Origin: Acidobacteriota bacterium
GTDB lineage: Bacteria > Acidobacteriota > Aminicenantia > UBA2199
Direction of reading: 5' to 3'
Length of the DNA: 5,293 nucleotides
Assembly: GCA_021817755.1 (NCBI GenBank)
Contig: JAKAGC010000352.1
Span: 1 to 5,293, forward strand
In this document: positions 1 through 5,293 of the stretch, piece after piece
Layout of the letters: each line of letters opens with the position of its first letter
Position numbering within the stretch: position 1 is the first letter of the stretch
Translations under genes and position numbers: made by a program
The notes under the pieces: generated by a model
What the model was told of the DNA's origin: nothing
Database searches by the model: none
What the model saw: the letters and a program-made list of their open reading frames with translations, nothing else

Positions 1-582
1 GAACCCGCTACAGGTTCTGATATTGCTTCTCATCCTCCTTTTCCTATTACAGATATCGATTTTAAGAAAATAATTGCCATCCTTCGTATTACTGTTCCCT
101 ATACCGGTATGATTCTCAGTACCCGTGAAAATGCACAGATGAGAAAAGAAGCTCTCTCCCTCGGTATTTCACAGATTAGCGCCGGTTCAAGAACCAATCC
201 CGGCGGCTATACTCACCCAGATGATGAAGAATCCGGCGAACAATTCTCCCTCGGCGACCATCGTTCCCTCGATGATGTTATTCGCGATATCGCTTCTATG
301 GGGTATATTCCTTCTTTTTGCACAGGCTGTTACCGGATGGGGCGTACAGGCGCCGATTTTATGGACCTTGCCAAACCCGGACTTATAAAACACTTCTGCT
401 TACCCAATGCATTAACTACCTTTAAAGAGTACCTCGTACATTATGCCAATGAAGAAACCAGAGCACAAGGATTGAAGCTCATCGAAGATATGCTCCTCGA
501 TATCCCGGATAATTCAGTCAGGGAAAAAACCCGGGAAAATCTCCTCCGTATTGAAAAAGGTGAATCCGATTTGTATTTATAA
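1..582 (+). CDS. hydG: [FeFe]-hydrogenase H-cluster maturase HydG, C-terminal part (5' end outside window)
   Basis: The frame is open from base 1 to the TAA at 580-582, giving 193 residues of a protein usually about 470 long; the radical-SAM CX3CX2C motif must lie upstream. HydG is a cytoplasmic radical-SAM tyrosine lyase. It cleaves tyrosine to p-cresol and dehydroglycine, and the latter yields the CO and cyanide that become Fe(CO)2(CN)-cysteine on an auxiliary cluster. The fragment shows barrel-end family motifs: VPYTGMILSTRE (about residues 32-43), then QISAGSRTNPGGY, then DHRSLDDVIRDIASMGYIPSF. The auxiliary-cluster ligands follow as CX2CX22C (codons at 319, 328 and 397), so that cluster site is intact, and KHFCLPNALTTFKEYL is typical of the C-terminus. 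An ATG at 109 is internal (Met in YTGMILS), not the start. hydE follows 126 bp downstream in the same direction. Assignment is by recognised motifs and is very secure. Confidence 0.96.
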   Translation, partial: EPATGSDIASHPPFPITDIDFKKIIAILRITVPYTGMILSTRENAQMRKEALSLGISQISAGSRTNPGGYTHPDDEESGEQFSLGDHRSLDDVIRDIASMGYIPSFCTGCYRMGRTGADFMDLAKPGLIKHFCLPNALTTFKEYLVHYANEETRAQGLKLIEDMLLDIPDNSVREKTRENLLRIEKGESDLYL

Positions 583-613
583 TTTACTGTTCCACAGACC
601 CCTTTAATAGTAC

Positions 614-658
614 AATGGAGCCCCATGATCCATGTATTTAAATCGAATTATCTCCATT
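614..658 (+). repeat. Inverted repeat AATGGAG/CTCCATT between hydG and hydE
   Basis: The arms AATGGAG (614-620) and CTCCATT (652-658) are perfect 7-bp complements separated by 31 bases. The left arm can instead pair with a nearer TCCATGT (629-635) through a bulge, so two alternative hairpins can be drawn. No T run follows, so it does not look like an intrinsic terminator. It could be a processing or stability element in a hydG-hydE transcript, or chance. Confidence 0.3.
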
Positions 659-693
659 ACTATTACTGTGAATGGGATTTAAGTGTTTTACAC

Positions 694-699
694 AAAGGT
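694..699 (+). promoter_or_regulatory. Ribosome binding site of hydE
   Basis: AAAGGT at 694-699 (AAAGGTG to 700) lies 8-9 bases before the ATG at 709. This spacing fits the first ATG better than the second in-frame ATG at 718, and so decides the hydE start. It also shows that this organism uses Shine-Dalgarno initiation for at least this gene. Confidence 0.65.
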
Positions 700-708
700 G
701 TATAAAAA

Positions 709-1776
709 ATGATTGAAATGAACCATCGTTTACGAAGGTTATATAATGAACCCAACCGGGAAGATATAATATACTTCCTTGAAACCTCTCAAAAAGATGA
801 ACTTAATGCGCTTTATAGTTTCGCCGATCAAATCCGGAAACAATACGTCGGTGATGCCGTCCATTTACGAGCCATCATTGAGTTTTCCAATTATTGCCGG
901 TGTGGATGCCTATACTGCGGCATCAATCGTGCAAACACCAGAGTTCAGCGTTATCGTATCTCCAGGGAGGAAATTGTCTCCATCGCCGCCGATGCCTATA
1001 AAAGTGGATACAGAACCGTCGTTCTTCAATCCGGCGAAGATCCGACTTATTCCATCGATGATTATATCTATATTATACGAAAAATTAAAAAACTAGGCGA
1101 TATCGCTATCACACTCGCTTGCGGCGAGAAGGAAGAGGAAGAGTATTTTTATTTCTATAGTGCCGGAGCCGATCGTTATCTTTTAAAACACGAAACTTCC
1201 GATCCCATTCTCTATGATCGACTCAATCCCGGAATGAGCCTCGAAAATCGTATCAAATGCCTTAAAACTCTCAAACGAATCGGTTACCAGACCGGAAGTG
1301 GTATCATGATCGGATTACCCGGACAGACCATTGAAAGTATTGCCGATGATATTCTTTTCTTTCTTGAAATGGATATCGATATGATAGGGTGTGGCCCTTT
1401 TATTCCTCACCCCGATACCCCATTGAAAGATTCCCCTGTCGGTAGTGAAGAGCTGACCTACCGCGTACTTGCCATAAATCGAATCGTCACTCGTAATACG
1501 CTTCTTCCCGCCACTACTGCTCTCTCTACCATCAATGAACATGAAGGCCGAAAACTTGCTCTGATGCGTGGAGCCAATGTCGTGATGCCCAATGTTACTC
1601 CACTAAAATACCGGCAACTTTATGAAATCTATCCCAATAAAAAACGAATCGAAGTCTCTTCCACAGACATGATACGTGATCTTGAAACTCAATTTCATCA
1701 AATCGGCCGATATATCTCTCATTCTCCCGGAGATCGATACCAAGAAGATCCCTATATTGCAAACGGTCACTGCTAA
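709..1776 (+). CDS. hydE: [FeFe]-hydrogenase H-cluster maturase HydE (radical SAM)
   Basis: The gene encodes 355 residues, close to the usual ~350. HydE is a cytoplasmic radical-SAM enzyme that acts after HydG: it adenosylates and converts the Fe(CO)2(CN)-cysteine synthon on the way to the 2Fe subcluster. The SAM-cluster motif CX3CX2C is C63, C67 and C70 within EFSNYCRCGCLYCGINR; an extra cysteine, C65, sits inside it. Other family motifs are VVLQSGED (104-111), ITLACGEK (134-141), GADRYLLKHETSDP (153-166), GSGIMIGLPGQT (196-207), MIGCGPFIPHPDTPL (225-239), ATTALSTI (268-275) and GANVVMPNVTPLKYRQLYEIYP (288-309, quoted here only as GANVVMPN). The C-terminal cysteines that bind a second, dispensable cluster in some HydE are missing; the only late cysteine is C355. 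The start at 709 is backed by AAAGGT at 694-699. PylB and BioB are related radical-SAM families, but these motifs and the hydG neighbour favour HydE strongly. Confidence 0.96.
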   Translation: MIEMNHRLRRLYNEPNREDIIYFLETSQKDELNALYSFADQIRKQYVGDAVHLRAIIEFSNYCRCGCLYCGINRANTRVQRYRISREEIVSIAADAYKSGYRTVVLQSGEDPTYSIDDYIYIIRKIKKLGDIAITLACGEKEEEEYFYFYSAGADRYLLKHETSDPILYDRLNPGMSLENRIKCLKTLKRIGYQTGSGIMIGLPGQTIESIADDILFFLEMDIDMIGCGPFIPHPDTPLKDSPVGSEELTYRVLAINRIVTRNTLLPATTALSTINEHEGRKLALMRGANVVMPNVTPLKYRQLYEIYPNKKRIEVSSTDMIRDLETQFHQIGRYISHSPGDRYQEDPYIANGHC

Positions 1777-1817
1777 GTTAAAGAGAATAACGGTTTCGAT
1801 TCCAATAAAAAATTCGA
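1777..1817. other. Convergent gap between hydE and the kinase
   Basis: These 41 bp separate two converging stop codons (hydE TAA at 1774-1776, kinase TAA at 1820-1818 on the minus strand). The gap holds a short A run (1806-1812) and a direct repeat TTCGATT (1795-1801, 1813-1819). I see no GC-rich hairpin, so no bidirectional intrinsic terminator can be called. Transcripts may overlap at their 3' ends or end by another route such as Rho. Confidence 0.5.
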
Positions 1818-4800
1818 TTAATTTATAGGTAATTCAACGATAAAAATACTTCCATTTCCTGGTAAACTCTCCACCCGGATAGTGCCGTTATGCATTTCCA
1901 CCATTTGCCGCGTGATCGACAATCCCAATCCTGTTGAAGATTCACCCCCTGTCGGGCGTGCACTCAAACGCTGGAATTTCTTAAAAATATTTTTCATATC
2001 CGCTTCAGAAATTCCCGGTCCCTGGTCCATTACTTCGATTCGTACCGTCTGATCTAATCTCCTTAGCATAAAACCAATCGGTTTCTTTAATGGCGAATAC
2101 TTGATCGCATTGCTTAACAGGTTGTCCATCACTTCTTTTAAACGTCCTTTATCTCCCGTTATCATTATATTTTCTTCGATGAAGATATCGAATGTTTGTT
2201 CTTTTTTCTCTGCAATCGGGCGAAATGAACTTAATACCACTGCTGCCAGTTCGCTTAAGTTTAAACTCTCCCGTTTTAATTTTAATCTTCCCATATTATC
2301 CATCACCGCTGTATCCAGGATATCATTAATCATTTCAGACATCTGGTTCGATGATTTCAGGATATGCCCCACTCGTGGTAAGATTGTCTGAGGACAGGAA
2401 GGGTCGTTTTCAATTAAGTCCGCAAACCCCAGGATGATTTGTAAACGGTTCCGCAAATCATGTGCCACTATATTCAATAATTCGCTTTTCGATTCATTCG
2501 CTTTTAATAATTGAGAATTCGATTCGATCAATTCCTGTGTCCTCTGGCTCACCAGGTCCACTAGCTTTTTTTCTCTGTGTTTGATCTGCCGGATACGTAA
2601 TTGCATCGAACCCAGGATGAAAAGAATTACCAATAACCCCATAATGAAATAAAATGGCCAGGTTTGGTAAAATTGCGGTTTGATGTTTAAATCGAAAGAT
2701 GCCCCTTTTTTATTCCATAAGCCGTCATTGTTGCAGGCAATCACCGAGAAAGTGAACTGCCCCGGTGGAATATTCGTATAAAAAGCCGTTCTCCTTGTTC
2801 CTGCATCGATCCATTTCGTATCGAAATTTTCTAACTTGTATTTAAAGAGTACTTTGTGAGGAACCTGGAAACTCAATGCTGTGTAATGGATTTCCAGGTT
2901 GCAAGTTCCTGGCTGCTCGATTTTCGATATCGGTGATAGGTAGTTTTTTTCATTTACCAATACCGATTGGATTACCACTTGCGGCATTACTCCATTCAAA
3001 CGAAGTTGAGACGGATTGATTTCCATTAATCCGTTAATTATCGGGTACATTAATTTACCGTCTCGTGTTTTACACACGCTTTTCTGTACCCCGCTCGAAC
3101 ATTCGATACTTTTCATGCCCTCTTCTTTTCCGAAAAGGACAGGATAAACGCTTGTCGTTTTTCCGCTAAAAAAATCATCCAGTTGATTGTAATCCAGTGA
3201 ATATATCCCCCGGTTTGAACTGATCCAGGTTTTATTCAGGTTGTCTTGCTGGATACTGCAAATCACATTATCCGGCAACCCATTTTCTTTTTTTATCGTC
3301 TGAAATTTTCCTTCCCAATACCGGTTTAATCCATTATTAGACGTACCGATCCAGATCACTCCTTTTTGGTCCTCATATAGAGCAAATATCGAATTACTAG
3401 AAAGGCCGTTTGCTGTACTGAAATACGTCGGTTTTCCCGATGGTGGGAAATAAGCGATTCCTTTTTCCCATGTTCCGATCCATAATCCACCCCGTGAATC
3501 TTCCAGCATTGTTACGATAGGGGAGCGAAGTTGTTTGAAAAGTGTAAACACTCCGTCAGAGAACCGGTAAATCGTTCCTGCTTCGTTTCCGGCGAGAATT
3601 CGTTTATGGCGGTCTGCATAAACTGTTCGGAAGAGTTTATTCGTTGTACCACCTTTGAATTCGCAAACACTGATTTTCCCGTTTTTTAACCGGCAAACTC
3701 CTCCGCCGAAGGTGGAGAAAAAAATGCTCCCTTCATTATCCTCTGCGATCGAAAGTACATTATTATGAGATAGACCGTTTTCTGTCGTTAAGCGTTCAAA
3801 CTTCCCATTTTCAAAGCGGTTCACACCAAATCCGATTGAACCGATCCAGATCACACCCCGGCTGTCCTGTAATATCCCATAAAGGTCCGGTGATATTCCA
3901 TCTTTTTCAGTATAAGCATAAACCCGCGATGCACGTACCTGATTTAATCCTCCTCCGTTCGTTGCTATCCAGATACTCCCTTCACGGTCTTCCAGGATGC
4001 TGGTTACCACGTTGCTCGATAAATTATTTTCTGTATTTATTACCAGTATCTCATTATTGTGTAAGATGTTTACACCACCACCGTAAGTCCCTACCCACAG
4101 GTTACTGTTTTCATCTTCATAAAGACAATATATATAATTATATGATAAACCTTTCGATTGATCCCATTGTTTTTCTGTTGTTCCTTGAATCCCAATAAGA
4201 CCATTTTCGCGAGTTCCAATCCATAATGTACCGTTCCGGCTTAATAAGATGGTCTCAACTGAACTCGGGAAACTTCTAAATAATTCGCTTTTGAATTCTT
4301 TTCCTTCACGGAAAATTCGTACCAGATCTCCTCCCGTTGTACCCACCCAGATATTACCATTTCGATCTTCATAAATTTGCCGTACATACCTTTTTACTAC
4401 ACTTTCCGGAAATGGAATCGTGATAATTTTCCCCGTTTCCTCGTAAAAGAGGTTTAATCCCTTGCGAGTTCCGATCCATACCATCCCTTGCTTTGAACAA
4501 ACGATCGAGCGAATCCCATTATCTACAAGCCCTGTATCAACCGAAAATAATTCGAATTTATTTCCACAGTACCGGATCAATCCTCCGTGATCCGTACCAA
4601 GCCATATCGCTCCTTTATCATCTCCTGCAAGACATTTGATATATTGATTTGTGATTTCCTTTGTATTTTCCGTGTTATATACCTGGAACGCTACACCGTC
4701 GAACCGGACTAAACCCGTTTGAGTTCCTACCCATATATAACCGTCAGGCGTCTGGATCAAAGAGGTTAACGCATTTGTCGGAAGCGAATTATCTACATTC

Positions 4801-4973
4801 CATACATGGATTAAAAAGGAATCCGCATTCCCTTTGATTTCAATTCCTAAAACTTCTTTTATACCTGGAAATAGGCAAAATAAAATAATCCAAAGTCTTA
4901 GCATGTACCTTTTGGTGTTTTCGAATGATGATAAATGGAAAAAGTTCGTAAATTTGGAGTTGTAATGTCTCAT
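1818..4973 (-). CDS. Membrane sensor histidine kinase with two-propeller periplasmic sensor (reg_prop/Y_Y_Y/HisKA/HATPase)
   Basis: The gene encodes 1051 residues. Order of parts: signal sequence or anchor (about 24-43), some 14 propeller blades of about 42 residues (60-655), Y_Y_Y domain (about 690-765), one membrane helix (about 772-790), a charged coiled-coil-like linker (791-830), HisKA with H838 in VAHDLRNRLQIILGF, and HATPase_c with N-box E947/N951/N955, G1 box DQGPGIS (983-989) and G2 box TGLGLSI (1014-1020). The sensor should face the periplasm and the kinase the cytoplasm. In the family, such twin propellers sense ligands, often glycans, as in Bacteroides hybrid systems; the ligand here is unknown. 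Unlike those hybrids it stops after the ATPase domain, with no receiver or AraC domain, so a separate response regulator is needed. The H-box proline is replaced by R843. The start is uncertain: the ATG at 4973 lacks a good ribosome site, while M24 (4904) has AAAAGG only 3 bases upstream and would give a conventional signal peptide. Confidence 0.95.
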   Translation of the reverse strand: MRHYNSKFTNFFHLSSFENTKRYMLRLWIILFCLFPGIKEVLGIEIKGNADSFLIHVWNVDNSLPTNALTSLIQTPDGYIWVGTQTGLVRFDGVAFQVYNTENTKEITNQYIKCLAGDDKGAIWLGTDHGGLIRYCGNKFELFSVDTGLVDNGIRSIVCSKQGMVWIGTRKGLNLFYEETGKIITIPFPESVVKRYVRQIYEDRNGNIWVGTTGGDLVRIFREGKEFKSELFRSFPSSVETILLSRNGTLWIGTRENGLIGIQGTTEKQWDQSKGLSYNYIYCLYEDENSNLWVGTYGGGVNILHNNEILVINTENNLSSNVVTSILEDREGSIWIATNGGGLNQVRASRVYAYTEKDGISPDLYGILQDSRGVIWIGSIGFGVNRFENGKFERLTTENGLSHNNVLSIAEDNEGSIFFSTFGGGVCRLKNGKISVCEFKGGTTNKLFRTVYADRHKRILAGNEAGTIYRFSDGVFTLFKQLRSPIVTMLEDSRGGLWIGTWEKGIAYFPPSGKPTYFSTANGLSSNSIFALYEDQKGVIWIGTSNNGLNRYWEGKFQTIKKENGLPDNVICSIQQDNLNKTWISSNRGIYSLDYNQLDDFFSGKTTSVYPVLFGKEEGMKSIECSSGVQKSVCKTRDGKLMYPIINGLMEINPSQLRLNGVMPQVVIQSVLVNEKNYLSPISKIEQPGTCNLEIHYTALSFQVPHKVLFKYKLENFDTKWIDAGTRRTAFYTNIPPGQFTFSVIACNNDGLWNKKGASFDLNIKPQFYQTWPFYFIMGLLVILFILGSMQLRIRQIKHREKKLVDLVSQRTQELIESNSQLLKANESKSELLNIVAHDLRNRLQIILGFADLIENDPSCPQTILPRVGHILKSSNQMSEMINDILDTAVMDNMGRLKLKRESLNLSELAAVVLSSFRPIAEKKEQTFDIFIEENIMITGDKGRLKEVMDNLLSNAIKYSPLKKPIGFMLRRLDQTVRIEVMDQGPGISEADMKNIFKKFQRLSARPTGGESSTGLGLSITRQMVEMHNGTIRVESLPGNGSIFIVELPIN
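3006..4796 (-). repeat. Array of about 14 beta-propeller (reg_prop) repeats inside the kinase
   Basis: Repeats of about 42 residues follow the pattern ED..G.IWIGT..GGL.R. The tryptophan-type positions are W81, W124, W166, W209, W251, W293, W335, W376, F418, L460, W498, W541 and W583, with a last partial blade around DGKLMYPIINGLMEIN (638-653). Fourteen blades fit two seven-bladed propellers, as known for Bacteroides hybrid sensors. Blades 9 and 10 (F418 in FFST, L460 in LAGN) have lost the tryptophan, and blades 10-11 are only 38 residues apart. At DNA level a 15-base identity, ACCGATCCAGATCAC, recurs at 3345-3359 and 3840-3854. Confidence 0.9.
4908..4913 (-). promoter_or_regulatory. Possible ribosome binding site for an internal kinase start (M24)
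   Basis: On the minus strand AAAAGG (4913-4908) precedes an in-frame ATG at 4904 by only 3 bases, which is shorter than ideal. If used, translation would begin MLRLWIILFCLFPG, a conventional signal peptide that drops the first 23 residues of the long frame. The evidence is suggestive, not decisive. Confidence 0.3.
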
Positions 4974-5034
4974 TATCTGGTGTTCCGGTGGAATTTATAT
5001 TCATTATGGAAGTCGTAATTCAATGTTTTAGATT

Positions 5035-5052
5035 TGGAACAATTATGTTCCA
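5035..5052. promoter_or_regulatory. Perfect dyad TGGAACA-N4-TGTTCCA in the kinase leader
   Basis: The arms are 7 bp with a 4-base centre (TGGAACA ATTA TGTTCCA on the plus strand). The dyad lies about 50-65 bases downstream of the predicted transcription start and about 60 bases before the ATG at 4973. It could be an operator for a dimeric repressor, or a small RNA hairpin. It resembles the Gram-positive LexA box (GAAC-N4-GTTC), but here the GAAC/GTTC spacing is 6, so it is not called as LexA. Confidence 0.4.
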
Positions 5053-5106
5053 GCCTGCGGCCAGGATAAATCAGAAAACGGTTTTTTTGATTTTGCATCC
5101 TTATTA

Positions 5107-5135
5107 AATATAGTACAACACTCAGATTTAGTCAA
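5107..5135 (-). promoter_or_regulatory. Sigma70-type promoter for the kinase
   Basis: Reading the minus strand, TTGACT (5135-5130) is separated by exactly 17 bases from TATATT (5112-5107). Each box matches the TTGACA/TATAAT consensus at 5 of 6 positions. Transcription would start near 5100, giving a leader of about 127 bases to the ATG at 4973, or about 196 to the one at 4904. It does not resemble the Bacteroidetes-specific -33/-7 promoter (TTG / TAnnTTTG). This is a sequence call only. Confidence 0.65.
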
Positions 5136-5293
5136 TACCCCCGGAAACATTTTATGATGATATTCTTCTTAACATTCTACTCCTTTTTGCATCAATGGTT
5201 ACCCCTTTATAAATCTGCTTTCTCTGCGTTTCTTTTCAAAATTTATAAAATTAATTCCCTTTTTTTTAACTTTTTTAATACTTTGTTTTAGAT

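Larger units (their letters stand above)
583..708 (+). other. hydG-hydE spacer
   Basis: This 126-bp spacer is AT-rich and has no credible open frame. It contains an inverted repeat (614-658) and the hydE ribosome binding site (694-699). I see no GC-rich hairpin followed by a T run, so read-through from hydG into hydE is likely. I also find no promoter with both boxes close to consensus, so a separate hydE promoter is neither shown nor excluded. Confidence 0.5.
4974..5293. other. Gene-free upstream region of the kinase
   Basis: This 320-bp region has no gene I can support on either strand. From the kinase outward it holds a leader of about 125 bases with a dyad (5035-5052), a sigma70-type promoter on the minus strand (5107-5135), and a strongly AT-rich stretch (about 5218-5293) with T runs on the plus strand. 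A minus-strand frame open from the right edge to a TAA at 5201-5199 would encode about 30 mostly Lys/Ile-rich residues; it could be the tail of a neighbouring gene but is equally likely to be noise. Confidence 0.6.

Noticed and set aside
1315..1542. Minus-strand frame of 75 codons inside hydE, and similar frames inside hydG and the kinase.
   Set aside because: These lie opposite or out of frame within strongly conserved genes and show no family motif, so they are shadows.
1..4973. TCGA (as ATCGA/TCGAT) seems unusually frequent on both strands, roughly 35-40 copies by eye.
   Set aside because: This is about twofold above a rough expectation and mostly falls at Ile/Ser/Phe-Asp/Glu codon junctions, so codon-context preference explains it; no positional pattern was seen.
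5035..5052. LexA (SOS) box.
   Set aside because: The Gram-positive box is GAAC-N4-GTTC; here the half-sites are 6 bases apart, and a sensor kinase is not a typical SOS gene.
5043..5150. Minus-strand 35-codon frame (MFPGVLTKSECC...) upstream of the kinase.
   Set aside because: It has no ribosome binding site, overlaps the -35 and -10 boxes of a good promoter, and resembles no protein I recognise.
5152..5175. Minus-strand mini-frame MLRRISS preceded by AAGGAG.
   Set aside because: It has only seven codons and lies upstream of the kinase promoter, so it cannot be a leader peptide of that transcript; the ribosome-site match alone is weak evidence in purine-rich DNA.
5255..5276. T runs on the plus strand near the right edge as an intrinsic terminator.
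   Set aside because: Only an all-AT 5-bp inverted repeat precedes them, with no GC-rich stem, and no plus-strand gene ends here.
5199..5293. Minus-strand frame open from the right edge for about 30 codons, possibly the tail of another gene.
   Set aside because: The region is very AT-rich and the residues are low-complexity Lys/Ile-rich; an open stretch this short is not enough evidence. Sequence beyond the window would settle it.
5024..5293. TGTTTTAGAT occurs twice (5024-5033 and 5284-5293), and begins like some CRISPR repeats (GTTTTAGA).
   Set aside because: It is only 10 bases, the copies are 250 bp apart in AT-rich DNA, and there is no regular spacing or further copy; chance is a sufficient explanation.

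Overview
The window holds three protein genes and one gene-free end. On the plus strand lie the C-terminal part of hydG and a complete hydE, two radical-SAM maturases of [FeFe]-hydrogenase. Facing them on the minus strand is a 1051-residue membrane sensor histidine kinase with a two-propeller ligand-sensing ectodomain. The [FeFe]-hydrogenase maturation genes point to an anaerobic, H2-metabolising (probably fermentative) bacterium. The sensor architecture (about 14 propeller blades, Y_Y_Y domain, one membrane helix, HisKA/HATPase) is commonest in Bacteroidetes-like and other Gram-negative anaerobic lineages. Base composition is moderately AT-rich, and all three genes end in TAA. I cannot name a genus or phylum from this sequence.

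Layout: 1-582, hydG, open at the left edge (193 codons present). 583-708, a 126-bp spacer with a weak inverted repeat and the hydE ribosome binding site. 709-1776, hydE. 1777-1817, a 41-bp convergent gap with no convincing terminator. 1818-4973, the sensor kinase (minus strand). 4974-5293, a gene-free leader/promoter region with a good sigma70-type promoter for the kinase (TTGACT, 17 bp, TATATT) and, downstream of it, a 7-bp-arm dyad. The last ~75 bp are very AT-rich.

How the genes fit together: HydG makes the Fe(CO)2(CN)-cysteine precursor from tyrosine, iron and cysteine, and HydE processes it towards the 2Fe subcluster of the H-cluster. The third maturase, HydF, and the hydrogenase itself are not in the window. 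The kinase is convergent with the hyd genes, so it has its own promoter and no evident operon link; adjacency alone does not show that it regulates hydrogenase. It ends after the ATPase domain, without the receiver and AraC domains found in Bacteroides hybrid sensors, so it must signal to a separate response regulator not seen here.

I found no mobile element, CRISPR array, tRNA or rRNA, and no clearly new system. The points most worth checking are an extra cysteine inside the HydE SAM-cluster motif, a proline-to-arginine change in the kinase H-box, and the long structured leader of the kinase gene.
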